A DNA stretch of 64,000 nucleotides from Escherichia coli. Its GTDB lineage: Bacteria; Pseudomonadota; Gammaproteobacteria; Enterobacterales; Enterobacteriaceae. This document shows, one piece after another, positions 39,040-48,011 of the stretch. The stretch spans positions 2,170,001-2,234,000 of the forward strand of contig CP089930.1 in the NCBI GenBank assembly GCA_021307345.1, in the 5' to 3' direction. Position 1 is the first letter of the stretch; the number at the start of each line of letters is the position of its first letter. Made by a program: the position numbers and the translations under genes. The notes beneath the pieces were generated by a model that was not told where the DNA came from, did no database searches, and saw nothing but the letters and a program-made list of their open reading frames with translations.

Positions 39040-39389
39040 AACACCTCCGTTGAGTTGATTACGCCGTCAGCGGCGCACCATTGCACACGTAACGTCAGAT
39101 GTTCCCCGTCGATTACCGGTGTCACCTTCAGCAACCGGCAGCGCGCTTCCCACTGGCGAATGGCCTCTACCGACTCCCGTACCACATGCGGGATCGCCCG
39201 CTCGATGGGATAATCGATGTAGTGCCACAAGTTGCTACCAAACAGCGGTCTGTGGGGATCACTGCCGCGCGGTGTGCGCAGAATGATGTGTATTGCCTGG
39301 TGAATATCATCCAGTCCGCAGACGTATTCTTCAGGCCGCTGCAAGGCGGGTTGCCAGTGCAGCGTAGAGGGGCGTGTTTTCGTGTTCAT
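39030..39389 (-). CDS. Baseplate wedge protein, gpW / gp25-like
   Basis: 119 residues, GPW_gp25 family. The LRTPRGSDPHRPLFGSNLW segment is the family signature (EPR/RGS-P-F-G). gp25-like proteins connect the sheath to the wedge. The start is preceded by the intergenic terminator at 39450-39482. Confidence 0.92.
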   Translation of the reverse strand: MNTKTRPSTLHWQPALQRPEEYVCGLDDIHQAIHIILRTPRGSDPHRPLFGSNLWHYIDYPIERAIPHVVRESVEAIRQWEARCRLLKVTPVIDGEHLTLRVQWCAADGVINSTEVLWR

Positions 39390-39449
39390 GAGGGCATTTT
39401 CGCCCTGAACAGGCGGAGGAGATATTAAAGCGGTTTAGAAAACTGGTTG

Positions 39450-39482
39450 ATTAAAAAGAGAAAACCCGCCATCAGGCGGGTT
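39450..39482 (-). terminator. Internal terminator between spike and gpW genes
   Basis: On the minus strand AACCCGCC-TGAT-GGCGGGTT is followed directly by TTCTCTTTTTAA, a complete intrinsic terminator five bases after the gpV stop. Its place inside the tail operon should lower or uncouple expression of W, J, I, fibre, Tfa and the papain-like gene. Confidence 0.85.
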
Positions 39483-39487
39483 AAAAG

Positions 39488-40189
39488 TCAGTGTGAATGG
39501 TGGTTGGAGTTGCCACCGCTGTCCTGCAATGTGCCGCTGGCCTGCACGTTACCAATCACGTTGACATTGCCGGTTATCGTGGCGGCATTACCGATGCCTC
39601 CACTTCCTGCCATGCCACCCAGCCAGGTCAGTTTTTTCATCACCGTGACGTTGCCGGTAAAGGTACTGAGCGGTGCGTCTACCGTTACAGTCATCGCTTT
39701 AACATCCACCTTACTGGCTTCAATGCTGACATCGGTGGCTTTCACATCAACAGTGTCGGAAGTCACGGTGACGTGTTGGGCTTTAACCTCAACGTTGGGC
39801 GATGTCAGGCGGGTACGGTCGATAACCTCAATCACGATTTTTTCAATGCCGCCATTAATCGTAAGCTGGTGGGTGCTGCGGTCATATTCAAACGCTGCGC
39901 CATCGGAAAACTGGACATACCTTTTATCGCGCGATGCTACTGGCGCGGTATCTACCGTTGAATATACTGCGCCCAGCACTACTCCATCTTCACCGTTATC
40001 ATCCAGCAGAACTTCCACCTGCTCTCCCATATCCGGTAGCCAGTAGTCTTTATTGTCCTGAGAATTGCGCTGCAGCACCGCAAGCCAGTTACTCTTCAGA
40101 TTGTCACACTCTGGTAGCGTGACCCGCACCCGAACGCTGGTTTCGTCAATATCACTGATAATCCCCGTTTGCCGGGTTACTCCTTTCAT
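39488..40189 (-). CDS. Baseplate spike protein (P2 gpV-like)
   Basis: 233 residues, Phage_base_V family. N-terminal OB-like domain (about 1-95, TGIISDIDETSVRVRVTLPECDN), then a repeated beta-helical stalk (EVKAQHVTVT, VDVKATDVSIEASKVDV) and a C-terminal tip ending NHHSH, whose His-x-His matches the iron-binding apex of membrane-piercing spikes such as P2 gpV. Punctures the outer membrane on contraction. Confidence 0.92.
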   Translation of the reverse strand: MKGVTRQTGIISDIDETSVRVRVTLPECDNLKSNWLAVLQRNSQDNKDYWLPDMGEQVEVLLDDNGEDGVVLGAVYSTVDTAPVASRDKRYVQFSDGAAFEYDRSTHQLTINGGIEKIVIEVIDRTRLTSPNVEVKAQHVTVTSDTVDVKATDVSIEASKVDVKAMTVTVDAPLSTFTGNVTVMKKLTWLGGMAGSGGIGNAATITGNVNVIGNVQASGTLQDSGGNSNHHSH

Positions 40190-40198
40190 ATTGCCTCC

Positions 40199-41239
40199 TT
40201 ACTGGCTGGTCGCTGGCCCGCGTGAAACGTCGATCTCAGTGGTATAGCCGCTGCGCACAAAACTGTGAGTAGATTTATCAATCAGCCACTGACCGGAAAG
40301 CACACCAAAATCGGTTAGCTCGATTTTATTGCCTGCCGTCAGTTCCGGGCAGCCCATCATCCTGAGCGTTCCGGTTTGTTGGTATTCGTTGTGGCTGTCG
40401 AGCGCGGCGTTGGCCTTTGCTTGTGCCGCGCCAACGTCCGGCGCCCGACTGTTCAGTTTTAGCGTGTCGGCACTGGTGCCGACTCCACGGGCAGACGGCT
40501 TTTGCTGGCTGTCGTGAGTGTAGATAACCAGTTCTTTTTTCTTACTATTTTGATGCTGTACGGTGGCGTTTTTGTAGATACGGTTAATGGTATCTTTGAA
40601 GGTGAAATGCGAAACGTCTTTGCGGTCGATCTTTTTCACCGGCGCCAGGCAGCGCAGCGTGGGTAAATGCGAAAAAATCAGCTCTTTGGTGGTCACCTTT
40701 AGCGCATAGCCATATTCGCTGGCCAGGCGTTTGAGAAATCCAACATCGGTTTCGCCGTACTGTGTTACCCGGTCAATTGTCAGAGGCTCGATTTTGCCCA
40801 CCAGCGTCAGGCCGTGAGTTTGCGCGATACGGCTGGCGATGGCTGAAAGCGTTGTCTCTTCAAAGCCCTGACTATTACGGGTGCGCAGCGCCTGATTGAC
40901 GGAAGTGGCGATGCCATCAATATTTACCGTGGAAGGTGGTGCTGAAATATCAATTTTATCAATGATATATTGACCACAATCGAGCAGTTTTTCCCCCTGA
41001 TAACCCATGTGCAGCGCCAGCGTATCGCCTTTGCCGGGATACCACTCTTTTATCCAGCGTCCATCGGTGTCATCCAGTGTAATCGCGATGGTATCCGACT
41101 CGTTTTTAATACTGTCGTGATAACTGATACTGGTGACATAGGGCGTGATGTCATAAGTGATATCTTTATGCCCATACCAGAGGGTAAAAATGGGCGCGAG
41201 CGTGGCAAAGACGCCGCCAGTTACGCTTATCTCAGCCAT
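40199..41239 (-). CDS. Baseplate hub protein (P2 gpD-like)
   Basis: 346 residues, Phage_GPD family (late control gene D protein). Features include YDITPYVTSISYHDS near the N-terminus, QYGETDVGFLKRLASEYGYAL in the middle (typical of hub proteins) and PELTAGNKIELTDFG toward the end. It forms the baseplate hub around the spike. Overlaps gpX by 13 bases. Confidence 0.92.
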   Translation of the reverse strand: MAEISVTGGVFATLAPIFTLWYGHKDITYDITPYVTSISYHDSIKNESDTIAITLDDTDGRWIKEWYPGKGDTLALHMGYQGEKLLDCGQYIIDKIDISAPPSTVNIDGIATSVNQALRTRNSQGFEETTLSAIASRIAQTHGLTLVGKIEPLTIDRVTQYGETDVGFLKRLASEYGYALKVTTKELIFSHLPTLRCLAPVKKIDRKDVSHFTFKDTINRIYKNATVQHQNSKKKELVIYTHDSQQKPSARGVGTSADTLKLNSRAPDVGAAQAKANAALDSHNEYQQTGTLRMMGCPELTAGNKIELTDFGVLSGQWLIDKSTHSFVRSGYTTEIDVSRGPATSQ

Positions 41240-41436
41240 GGTGGGATCTCCGATACGGTTTTGTTGACGGAAATGACTGGAATAATGAGCTGAATACCGG
41301 AAGGCAGTACCGGATAAATGGCGACATGTGGATTGGCGGCGATAATGCGTTCGTAAGCCAGTGCATCACCGTAGTAATGCCATGCCAGATTATCCCAGCG
41401 TTCGCCGTCGGTGGTGATATGTTCAAGGTATCGCAT
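41227..41436 (-). CDS. Tail protein X (LysM-like)
   Basis: 69 residues, Phage_tail_X family: TTDGERWDNLAWHYYGD followed by ERIIAANPHVA and P..LPSGI.L.IP. The LysM-type fold resembles gp53-like proteins that hold the baseplate together. One-base overlap with the gpU gene. Confidence 0.92.
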   Translation of the reverse strand: MRYLEHITTDGERWDNLAWHYYGDALAYERIIAANPHVAIYPVLPSGIQLIIPVISVNKTVSEIPPWLR

Positions 41437-42389
41437 TACCAGCTCCTCGTAATGGTCGCGGCAGCAAGCCGAGTCACTGCGGGAATGGTTTGCTGTACCG
41501 TTGTACGTGCCTGCTCAACCAACGTTGTGGCTTTATCGAAAGTTGCTTCGGCGATGTCGCTGGTAATGTCGTCAAAAAGCGCCTGTGCATGGTCAACCAG
41601 TATCCCGGCGTCTTCGGCACAGTCGCGGATGCCCGGCATGTTACCTAGCAATGCTTTAATCTGCGCCGACAACGCTTTTGGTAATCCTGCCAGCGTTTGC
41701 AGATCCATCGGCTGTTTAAACAGGGTTTCGATGGCATCGATAGTCTTTTTCAACGACGTAATTATCTTTTCACACTTTTCTTTTAACGCTTTGGCCTCTT
41801 TAATCAGTGCTTTGAACTTTGCCACTGTTTTTTTAATATCTTCAATGGATTGCGCCAGTTCATCGAGCATCTCTTTGGCTTTGCGCATACCTTCTTCAAT
41901 GGTGTTCAATATCTGATCCAACCAGGACTCCACCTTGTCCGGAAAATCGCTCGCCTTTTCGTCAATATTAGGCTCCTGGGTGGTAATCGCCGGGGGCAGG
42001 AGTGGGTTTTTCGGATCGCCGGTATACTCCTGGAGCGACATTGTTCCGCTTTGGGCAATGATATTGCCCCAGGGATCGGTGTGCTGGTGAGTGGCGGTTA
42101 ACTCTGTAATTACAAACCAGCCGCGATAATCACCGTTGCCAAACACCAGCGCCATTGCTTTGTGGGCGAGCATGGCTTCACGCAGTCGATTCAGCTCTGT
42201 TGTGGGTTGGCAAAACTGGCTGTGCAGGGAAAATTCCAGCGCCAGCATGTCCAGCTTATCGCCAATAAACTGCACGCCAGGTTTGCCTTCAATACGGGCA
42301 TGTGTGGCGTAATCCACGCCCATTGTGCTTTTAAAGCCATCCCAGAATGTGACAACTTTAAATTCAATCTCACCTAAAACGGCATACAT
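41436..42389 (-). CDS. Tail protein U with a long helical extension
   Basis: 317 residues. Residues 1-130 match Phage_P2_GpU (MYAVLGEIEFKVVTFWDG...; GVQFIGDKLDMLALEFSLH). P2 gpU is about 160 residues; here a further part (about 150-310) rich in K, E and L is predicted to be coiled coil (KEAKALKEKCEKIITSLKKTID). The start overlaps the tape-measure stop (TGATG). The extension may help the tape measure or the baseplate; no function is known. Confidence 0.88.
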   Translation of the reverse strand: MYAVLGEIEFKVVTFWDGFKSTMGVDYATHARIEGKPGVQFIGDKLDMLALEFSLHSQFCQPTTELNRLREAMLAHKAMALVFGNGDYRGWFVITELTATHQHTDPWGNIIAQSGTMSLQEYTGDPKNPLLPPAITTQEPNIDEKASDFPDKVESWLDQILNTIEEGMRKAKEMLDELAQSIEDIKKTVAKFKALIKEAKALKEKCEKIITSLKKTIDAIETLFKQPMDLQTLAGLPKALSAQIKALLGNMPGIRDCAEDAGILVDHAQALFDDITSDIAEATFDKATTLVEQARTTVQQTIPAVTRLAAATITRSW

Positions 42390-44749
42390 CAGGCATACCC
42401 CCGGCGCTGTTGCTGCGCCATTACGTCGTTAATCATTCTTTCCAGTTCGCGTTTACTCATCGTCAACACGTTCTGAATGTCTTTAGTGGTGTTTTGTCCG
42501 TTACTCTGCACGGTAATTTGTGGCGAAAAATTCACCTGGACTTTTCCCAGGGAACGGGAGGGTAGCGTCGCCGGTTTGGTTACGGATTTACCAGGTAAAG
42601 AGGCCGACGCGGGTTTTGCCGCTGGCGCCGATGACGGCGTAGCCGTTTTGCTGGATGGCGCGAGTTGTTTGCCCACAGGCGGCGTTAAAAGCGCACCGGC
42701 AACGCCTGGAACAACGGTCGCGGGGGAGACTGATGCGGTATTAGTCGCGCCTGTAACAGCCGCAGCCGATGCTTCTGTGCTGATCCCCATTGTGGCTTTT
42801 AGCCAGTCTGGTATGGCGTTTTTGACCTGATCAATAATGCCTTTCAGAGCGGGGAAAGCATTCATTATGCCGTCGGCCAGACTACCCAGTATATTGCTGC
42901 CGAACTCGCTAAAACTCGCAGGCATCTCAACACCAAACCAATTCATCACACCGGAAAAGGCGCTGTAGAACAGCCCCAGTGGCGACCAGTCGAGAATCAA
43001 CCGGCTAATACCAGCAATGCCGCCATCAAAGGCCGTGGTGATACGTTGCCAGATGGCGGAAAAGAACCTGGTGATAGGTTCCCAGTTGCGATAAATCAGA
43101 TAAGCTGCGCCCGCAATCGCAGTGATGACCAGACCAATGGGATTCATCAATAACACCCGGCCTAGCGAGAGAACGGTTCGACCAACCAGTTTCAATGCTC
43201 CGATCAGGCCACGACCAAGCAGTTGCGTTAGCCATTTTGCGCCGCCACCCAATGACTTAACCGCCGATAGCACCTTACTTGCCGCGCCTCCGAGCGCCAG
43301 ACTTGCCCTGACTTTCAGGAAGATATCGACCAGACGAATAAACGGCGAGGCGATGAAGTTCGCGCCCAGCTTTAAAACATTCAGCGCACCGTTAAACAGC
43401 CAAATCGCCCCGACGATTTTCGCAATGTTTTGCACCAGCGCCGGATGTTCGCGTAGCCAGGCGCTGAACTGGCGAATAACCGGCGCAAGGCTTTGCGCCA
43501 GCTCGCCAATCGCCGGCATAAGTTGTAAGCCAATGCTGAGCCATAAATCATTTAACGCCAGTTGTAACGCTTTAGTCTGTTCAATGGGCGAGGCCATTTG
43601 CGCAGAAAAGTCAGCGTTAATCAGATTCTTGCTGGTGGCTTGCATGGCAGAGGCTTTTAGCTGGCGATACTCTTCCATGTTCGCCAGCATAGGGGCCAGG
43701 AATTCCACCGTTTGCGCATCGCCGAACATTTCGCCCAGATTAAACTGCGTCACCATCGATTGCAGCGCAGTGCTGCGGGCAGATAAATCTTCAATCTGCA
43801 TGGTGCGTTTGAAGGTGTCGAGGATCGCCGGATTCATCTTCTCAAGTTGCATTTGCACGATATGAGTCATGGCTTCGCTAACACCCATACCGTTTTGCTG
43901 ATGCTCAAGCAGAGAACCTTGCAGATCAACGCCCTGGCTGGCGAACCAGCTATCGGTTTTTTTCGAAAAGGTGGTTTGCAGAAAATGGGCGAAATTTTCT
44001 GTCGCCGCACTGGCGCTGGCACCGTTTTTCATGGCGATCTGCATGGTTGCGGTCAGTTCAGCCATATCTTCCAGACCCTGAGCGCCGGTTTTACCTGCAA
44101 ATTTCTCTATCCACTGCGTTTGTTCGGCAATGGCAGGCCCACCGCTTTTGGTAACGCTGTACATCATGTTTTGCGCGGCGTGGAAATTTTCCGGGGCAAT
44201 ATTCAGTCGATCATGAGTCGCGAGCGCGGCTTTCGCCCATGTTTCGGCGCTGTCGCGCGTGGCGGTGGCGGCTTTGGCGATCTCCGGCATATAGCGGTTG
44301 AGATCCTGCAAGGACGATATGTTGCCTTCAACTAAGGTCAGAGCGGCGGACTGTAACGTGGTCTGCTGCTGGTTAAAATCCATACTCCAGTCGCGCAGAT
44401 TAAGGCTGAGCGTCTCGCGGGTGGCATCACTCATCCCGCCTTTGGTCGCCATATTGACCATATTGTCCTGAAACTCATACGGCAACTTCCAGTCGGGGGC
44501 TTCAACATTAAATACTTTGCTAAATTGCCCTGCAAATGTTTGGGTTTTCTCCATCAGATTAGCGCGGCTGCGGCTATTTTCCTCCAGGCGGAGAGCGGAA
44601 TCGGCAAGCAGCTGCGTTAGTTTGATAACTGTCGCTTGCTGAGTAGAGAGAGTTAACAATGTTCTGGCGTTGAGTGAGCCGTAACGGGCTATTGCCTGCG
44701 TCAACGTCTCATTACGCGCCTGAAGCTGGGTAATAATATCGTTGGCCAA
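42389..44749 (-). CDS. Tail tape measure protein (gpT-like)
   Basis: 786 residues from a TTG start (TTG GCC AAC GAT) with only a weak AAAGAGAA Shine-Dalgarno. N-terminal helices (about 1-380) are followed by hydrophobic stretches (about 395-560: LWLSIGLQLMPAIGEL, IAKIVGAIWLFNGALNVL, NPIGLVITAIAGAAYLIYRNW) and a Pro/Ala/Ser-rich end. Tape proteins set tail length; by the known rule of roughly 0.15 nm per residue this suggests about 120 nm, near that of P2. Coupled to gpU. Confidence 0.93.
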   Translation of the reverse strand: MANDIITQLQARNETLTQAIARYGSLNARTLLTLSTQQATVIKLTQLLADSALRLEENSRSRANLMEKTQTFAGQFSKVFNVEAPDWKLPYEFQDNMVNMATKGGMSDATRETLSLNLRDWSMDFNQQQTTLQSAALTLVEGNISSLQDLNRYMPEIAKAATATRDSAETWAKAALATHDRLNIAPENFHAAQNMMYSVTKSGGPAIAEQTQWIEKFAGKTGAQGLEDMAELTATMQIAMKNGASASAATENFAHFLQTTFSKKTDSWFASQGVDLQGSLLEHQQNGMGVSEAMTHIVQMQLEKMNPAILDTFKRTMQIEDLSARSTALQSMVTQFNLGEMFGDAQTVEFLAPMLANMEEYRQLKASAMQATSKNLINADFSAQMASPIEQTKALQLALNDLWLSIGLQLMPAIGELAQSLAPVIRQFSAWLREHPALVQNIAKIVGAIWLFNGALNVLKLGANFIASPFIRLVDIFLKVRASLALGGAASKVLSAVKSLGGGAKWLTQLLGRGLIGALKLVGRTVLSLGRVLLMNPIGLVITAIAGAAYLIYRNWEPITRFFSAIWQRITTAFDGGIAGISRLILDWSPLGLFYSAFSGVMNWFGVEMPASFSEFGSNILGSLADGIMNAFPALKGIIDQVKNAIPDWLKATMGISTEASAAAVTGATNTASVSPATVVPGVAGALLTPPVGKQLAPSSKTATPSSAPAAKPASASLPGKSVTKPATLPSRSLGKVQVNFSPQITVQSNGQNTTKDIQNVLTMSKRELERMINDVMAQQQRRGYA

Positions 44750-44840
44750 AATTGTTTCTCTTTAAATATTGATAATGGCCCGCTGGTTATTTTTCTAAAA
44801 AAAGGGGCAGGGAAGAAATAAACCTGACGGGCTTGGGAAA

Positions 44841-44863
44841 CTCGCAGACATCAGGTCTGCGAG
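44841..44863 (-). promoter_or_regulatory. Perfect 9-bp hairpin at the E' stop
   Basis: CTCGCAGAC-ATCAG-GTCTGCGAG; the E' stop codon lies inside it. No long T run follows, so it is more likely a structure that affects E'/T expression than a terminator. Confidence 0.65.
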
Positions 44864-44979
44864 CCATATTCGATTTTTATTTGGGCGTTGGCTTCATCCA
44901 GCCAGTTGCTAAAGTCATCGACGGTAAGGGCGTCTATCTCATTGGGCGGAAAGCGAAACCATCTCGCCAGTAGCGCCAT
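44851..44979 (-). CDS. E' (GpE-family) extension, too short to be called on its own
   Basis: 42 codons from the ATG at 44979 to TGA at 44851. The peptide MALLARWFRFPPNEIDALTV and following FSNWLDEANAQIKIEYGSQT resemble the GpE-family tail product (W-x2-PP-x4-L-x5-F-x-W). Read upstream, the same frame stays open (NPPLLWQ...) through the end of gpE, in the +1/-2 frame relative to it. It is therefore most likely made as an E-E' fusion of about 135 residues through programmed frameshifting in the TCCTCCCCT stretch at 44993-45001. Confidence 0.72.
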   Translation of the reverse strand: MALLARWFRFPPNEIDALTVDDFSNWLDEANAQIKIEYGSQT

Positions 44980-45256
44980 TGCCTGCCATAGCAGGGGAGG
45001 ATTCTGTAACCACGCTAAGCATGGATTGAAATCGTTTCTGCAATGCCTGGTAATCCAGCAAATCCATTTCAGCTAAATCTTCTGGCACCAGTCCGGTCAT
45101 TGCAGCCATTAGCGGTTCATCCCACTCTTCTGGTTTTTCGCTGATCCGGCGGGCGTTGCGCATATCTTTTACTTTCAGGCGACGTAATTGCAGAGTGTTA
45201 ATTACGTCTCCCGCCGCTGAAGTAAACGGGAACTGTAAGATATAATGTTCTTTCAT
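44939..45256 (-). CDS. Tail assembly chaperone E
   Basis: 105 residues, family of phage tail assembly chaperones E/41/14. Core features are VINTLQLRRLKVKDMRNARR and a later MTGLVPEDLAEMDLLDYQALQKRFQ. With its frameshifted partner it keeps the tape measure soluble while the tube polymerises around it. Between tube and tape-measure genes, the position of E/E' in P2 and 41/41' in Mu. Confidence 0.9.
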   Translation of the reverse strand: MKEHYILQFPFTSAAGDVINTLQLRRLKVKDMRNARRISEKPEEWDEPLMAAMTGLVPEDLAEMDLLDYQALQKRFQSMLSVVTESSPAMAGNGATGEMVSLSAQ

Positions 45257-45306
45257 TTTGTATCCTTATTTATCATGCGGAAATCGGGGCCGTAGCCCCG
45301 AATAAC

Positions 45307-45831
45307 TTAGCCACCGATGTTATTGCGATAGGTACTTAATTGATCCACGCCGTTAACGCGGAAAATATTCGCCAGGTAATCCAGCTCCAGCAGTGTTTCA
45401 CCATCGACTACCTGTTTAATATAGGTACAACCAAAGGCGCTGCTGAATTCCGGGTTTTCATTTTGTTTAAATGTTCCCAGTGGATTCTTTTTAAACATAA
45501 CAGTCAAATGAGTGACTAACGCTAATTGATTCGCTTTCCCCTGGGAGTTATAGCAATCAATACTGGAGCGGCACTGTAATGCTACCGCCTGCCACGGGTT
45601 TGCCGTTTTACGCATGACGTCCTGATAAAAGGAGTTCCATTTAATTTCCCCTTCCAGTTTATCGAAACCTGCCGGGAGCTCGATTTTACCGACCATGCCC
45701 AGTGCTTTATGCTCCTGCATAATTAAACTGACATCTGGTAATTTAATTTCGGTTGCACGACCTAACAGGTTATTACCATCGAGATAAATATTGGCATTGG
45801 TAATACGGTTAATTTGAATTTTTCCAGCCAT
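45307..45831 (-). CDS. Tail tube protein (FII-like)
   Basis: 174 residues, Phage_tube family. INRITNANIYLDGNNLLGRATEIKLPDV near the N-terminus and the YIKQVVDGETLLELDYLANIFRVNGVDQL C-terminal segment are characteristic. Hexameric rings form the inner tube. ATG overlaps the sheath stop. Confidence 0.93.
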   Translation of the reverse strand: MAGKIQINRITNANIYLDGNNLLGRATEIKLPDVSLIMQEHKALGMVGKIELPAGFDKLEGEIKWNSFYQDVMRKTANPWQAVALQCRSSIDCYNSQGKANQLALVTHLTVMFKKNPLGTFKQNENPEFSSAFGCTYIKQVVDGETLLELDYLANIFRVNGVDQLSTYRNNIGG

Positions 45832-47255
45832 TAGCTATTGCTCTCCAGAGAGACTAAATATTCAGAAGTAATTTCAGTTTCAAACGTCAGACGTTCCAGC
45901 GGCGGTGGCGGGGTGAATTTATAGCTCAGCAATAAATGCCCGGCGCTGAGTTCGGTCGGTGAATTTCGCGCCGGATCGTACCAGCACTCAAAGCCAAGCA
46001 GTGCGCCGTCGGCAATCAGCTTACGGCCCCAGGTATTTACCGACTCGGTCAGGGCATCAATTAGCGCCTGATTAATCGGCATATCGATATACTGCTGGCT
46101 GAAATAGCGGATCGACTCGTTAATCACATCGCCCGTGCGGCGAACGTTTTCAAAGTTACGCATATGGGTCACGGTAGGCCATGCCGCAGTGCGGTTGCCC
46201 CATAAACGCAGACCAGAGCCGTAACTATTGAAAACTGTGGTAATGCCGTTTTCGTTGAGCTGATTCACTTCACTTTGCGGGGCATCAACCATTGCGGAAA
46301 GTGAACGTTCGATACCGATAATGCCCTGAATTTCCTGGTTTGAGTTGCTCCACCAGAAACCTTTCTCCAGGTCTACTTTGGCACGCAGTCCGGCAGCGCG
46401 TGAAGAGAGCGGTTCGAGAACTTCCTGGTTGGTTGAGCCGTCATAAACTTTGACGTGCGGATAGCATAAACGCGCACGGTCAGAACTGGTGTTGAAGTTG
46501 ATTGCGCCTTTCGAGCCGCGACCAGCCAGCACCTGCTGGAATGTAGTACCGATTGGGGCGTCAATGTAGGCGATAGCACCGAGTTTGTCCGCCTGAGCAA
46601 TCAGCTCTGTGGTGACCGATTTTTGCGTACAGAAAACCGGAGCAAGCAGGATTTTGGCGTAGAAACCATACAGATTATAGGTGTCCTGTAGCAGTTTCAT
46701 CCCCGTGCGATCGCCTGCGGTATTAACGGCGCCAATAATATCGGCTGCGGTAACTTTTGTTGGATCGGCCCATGAGTAATAGGCGCAAACTTTCGCTCCG
46801 GCAGGGATCTCAGTTTCTGCACGAGTGATTATTCCTGTTTGTTCATCAACATGAAACGCTGTGCTGCTATACGTGGTGGCTGATGTTGAAGAGGGTTTCA
46901 GGACAACATTACGCACCGCACTATGAGCCAGTTTCGCCTGGTTGTTGGAATCAAAAGTGATACTCTCATTGCTGATGCTGGAGCCATGTTTTACCGGGTC
47001 CAGTACGTTAATCACCACCACCGTACCAGCACCGTGGTCGTAAATCGCCTTCAGCGCCTGCGGGATCGTAAAGTTCGCCTGAGTCGAGCCAAACTGCGCG
47101 GCATCGCTTTCAGAAAGGCACAATGTTGGTTTGTTTACCGGACCGCATGGTGCACTACCGATTAAAGCGATTACAGCGGATTTTACCGCTTTAACCGGGC
47201 GCGGACCGGTTTCAATTTCAATGGTTTCGACACCGTGCAGGTAATTAGCTGCCAT
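45831..47255 (-). CDS. Tail sheath protein (FI-like)
   Basis: 474 residues from the ATG (MAANYLHGVETIEIETG) at 47255 with GGAGAGG upstream; a start two codons earlier is possible. Phage_sheath_1 family, with GPRPVKAVKSAVIALIGSAPCGP near residue 18 and a GLRLWGNRTAAWP motif near residue 345. C-terminal RLTFETEITSEYLVSL matches sheath ends that mesh with neighbours. Contraction of this sheath drives the tube through the envelope. Full length, no frameshift. Confidence 0.93.
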   Translation of the reverse strand: MAANYLHGVETIEIETGPRPVKAVKSAVIALIGSAPCGPVNKPTLCLSESDAAQFGSTQANFTIPQALKAIYDHGAGTVVVINVLDPVKHGSSISNESITFDSNNQAKLAHSAVRNVVLKPSSTSATTYSSTAFHVDEQTGIITRAETEIPAGAKVCAYYSWADPTKVTAADIIGAVNTAGDRTGMKLLQDTYNLYGFYAKILLAPVFCTQKSVTTELIAQADKLGAIAYIDAPIGTTFQQVLAGRGSKGAINFNTSSDRARLCYPHVKVYDGSTNQEVLEPLSSRAAGLRAKVDLEKGFWWSNSNQEIQGIIGIERSLSAMVDAPQSEVNQLNENGITTVFNSYGSGLRLWGNRTAAWPTVTHMRNFENVRRTGDVINESIRYFSQQYIDMPINQALIDALTESVNTWGRKLIADGALLGFECWYDPARNSPTELSAGHLLLSYKFTPPPPLERLTFETEITSEYLVSLESNS

Positions 47256-47442
47256 GTACAATTTCCTCTCCGTTATTTTGTTCTTCCTGAGTGATGACGG
47301 GAGTCAGATGATTGCGGGCAATCATGGTCATGACCCACTCGTTGTCTTCTGGCAGATCAATTTCACTGTTCGGCCACAATAAGATTTCTTGTCCGTCGGC
47401 AAGGGTGACGCCGCTTGCCGGGCCGTTGTAGATATATTTCAT
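47245..47442 (-). CDS. DUF2635 protein (Mu gp38-like)
   Basis: 65 residues. YNGPASGVTLADGQEILLWPNSEIDLPEDNEWV fits DUF2635, a small protein coded just before the sheath in Mu-like phages. Function unknown; overlaps sheath start and gp37 stop. Confidence 0.82.
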   Translation of the reverse strand: MKYIYNGPASGVTLADGQEILLWPNSEIDLPEDNEWVMTMIARNHLTPVITQEEQNNGEEIVHGS

Positions 47443-47894
47443 TCAGTTTCCTCGTAATTAACTTCAGTAAGCAGGGTAAGGTCCGCGCTTTCCCGTTTCG
47501 CGATAAACAGCGAGCTGGTCGCCATTTCCAGGATGTAGCGGCAGAAACCACCGCTCTCGCCTGCATTGATTTCTTTTTCAAGCCAAAGAAGACGCTCGCA
47601 ATCAGGAAGCTGGATCCCCCCCAGTGCGCTGCGTATGCGATCCAGTGCGTTTAACGCGTCACAATTTTTGCCAACAATAACGGTGGCAGTTAAGCGGAGC
47701 GTTTGCTGTTGCACGAGAGCATCACTGCTTTCAGGCATGGCAAATAGAGAACCGCTATAATTAATAATTACTGTAACTTGCTGTGTCTGTGGAATATATT
47801 TCTGGGCATCGACCGATGAAATAAATACGTCCATTTCGGGATTCTGTTCACGTAATATGGTCACAACAGAATTCATTACAGATAAAATTTCCAT
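47439..47894 (-). CDS. Mu gp37-like tail terminator/assembly protein
   Basis: 151 residues similar to the Gp37 family of Mu-like phages, with ALDRIRSALGGIQLPDCERLLWLEKE and FCRYILEMATSSLFIA. In Mu the neighbouring order is gp37-gp38-sheath-tube, the same as here. A role in tail ending is likely but not proven for the family. Confidence 0.75.
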   Translation of the reverse strand: MEILSVMNSVVTILREQNPEMDVFISSVDAQKYIPQTQQVTVIINYSGSLFAMPESSDALVQQQTLRLTATVIVGKNCDALNALDRIRSALGGIQLPDCERLLWLEKEINAGESGGFCRYILEMATSSLFIAKRESADLTLLTEVNYEETE

Positions 47895-48011
47895 ATAGGG
47901 TGTTCCTTGATTATTGCTGATTCGTTAACGCTTACTCCGTTATCGTTGAAATGTATTCTGACGTAGTGAAGGTGAAGGTTCTTTTAATCTGCTTTAGAGA
48001 AAAAATTGAAT

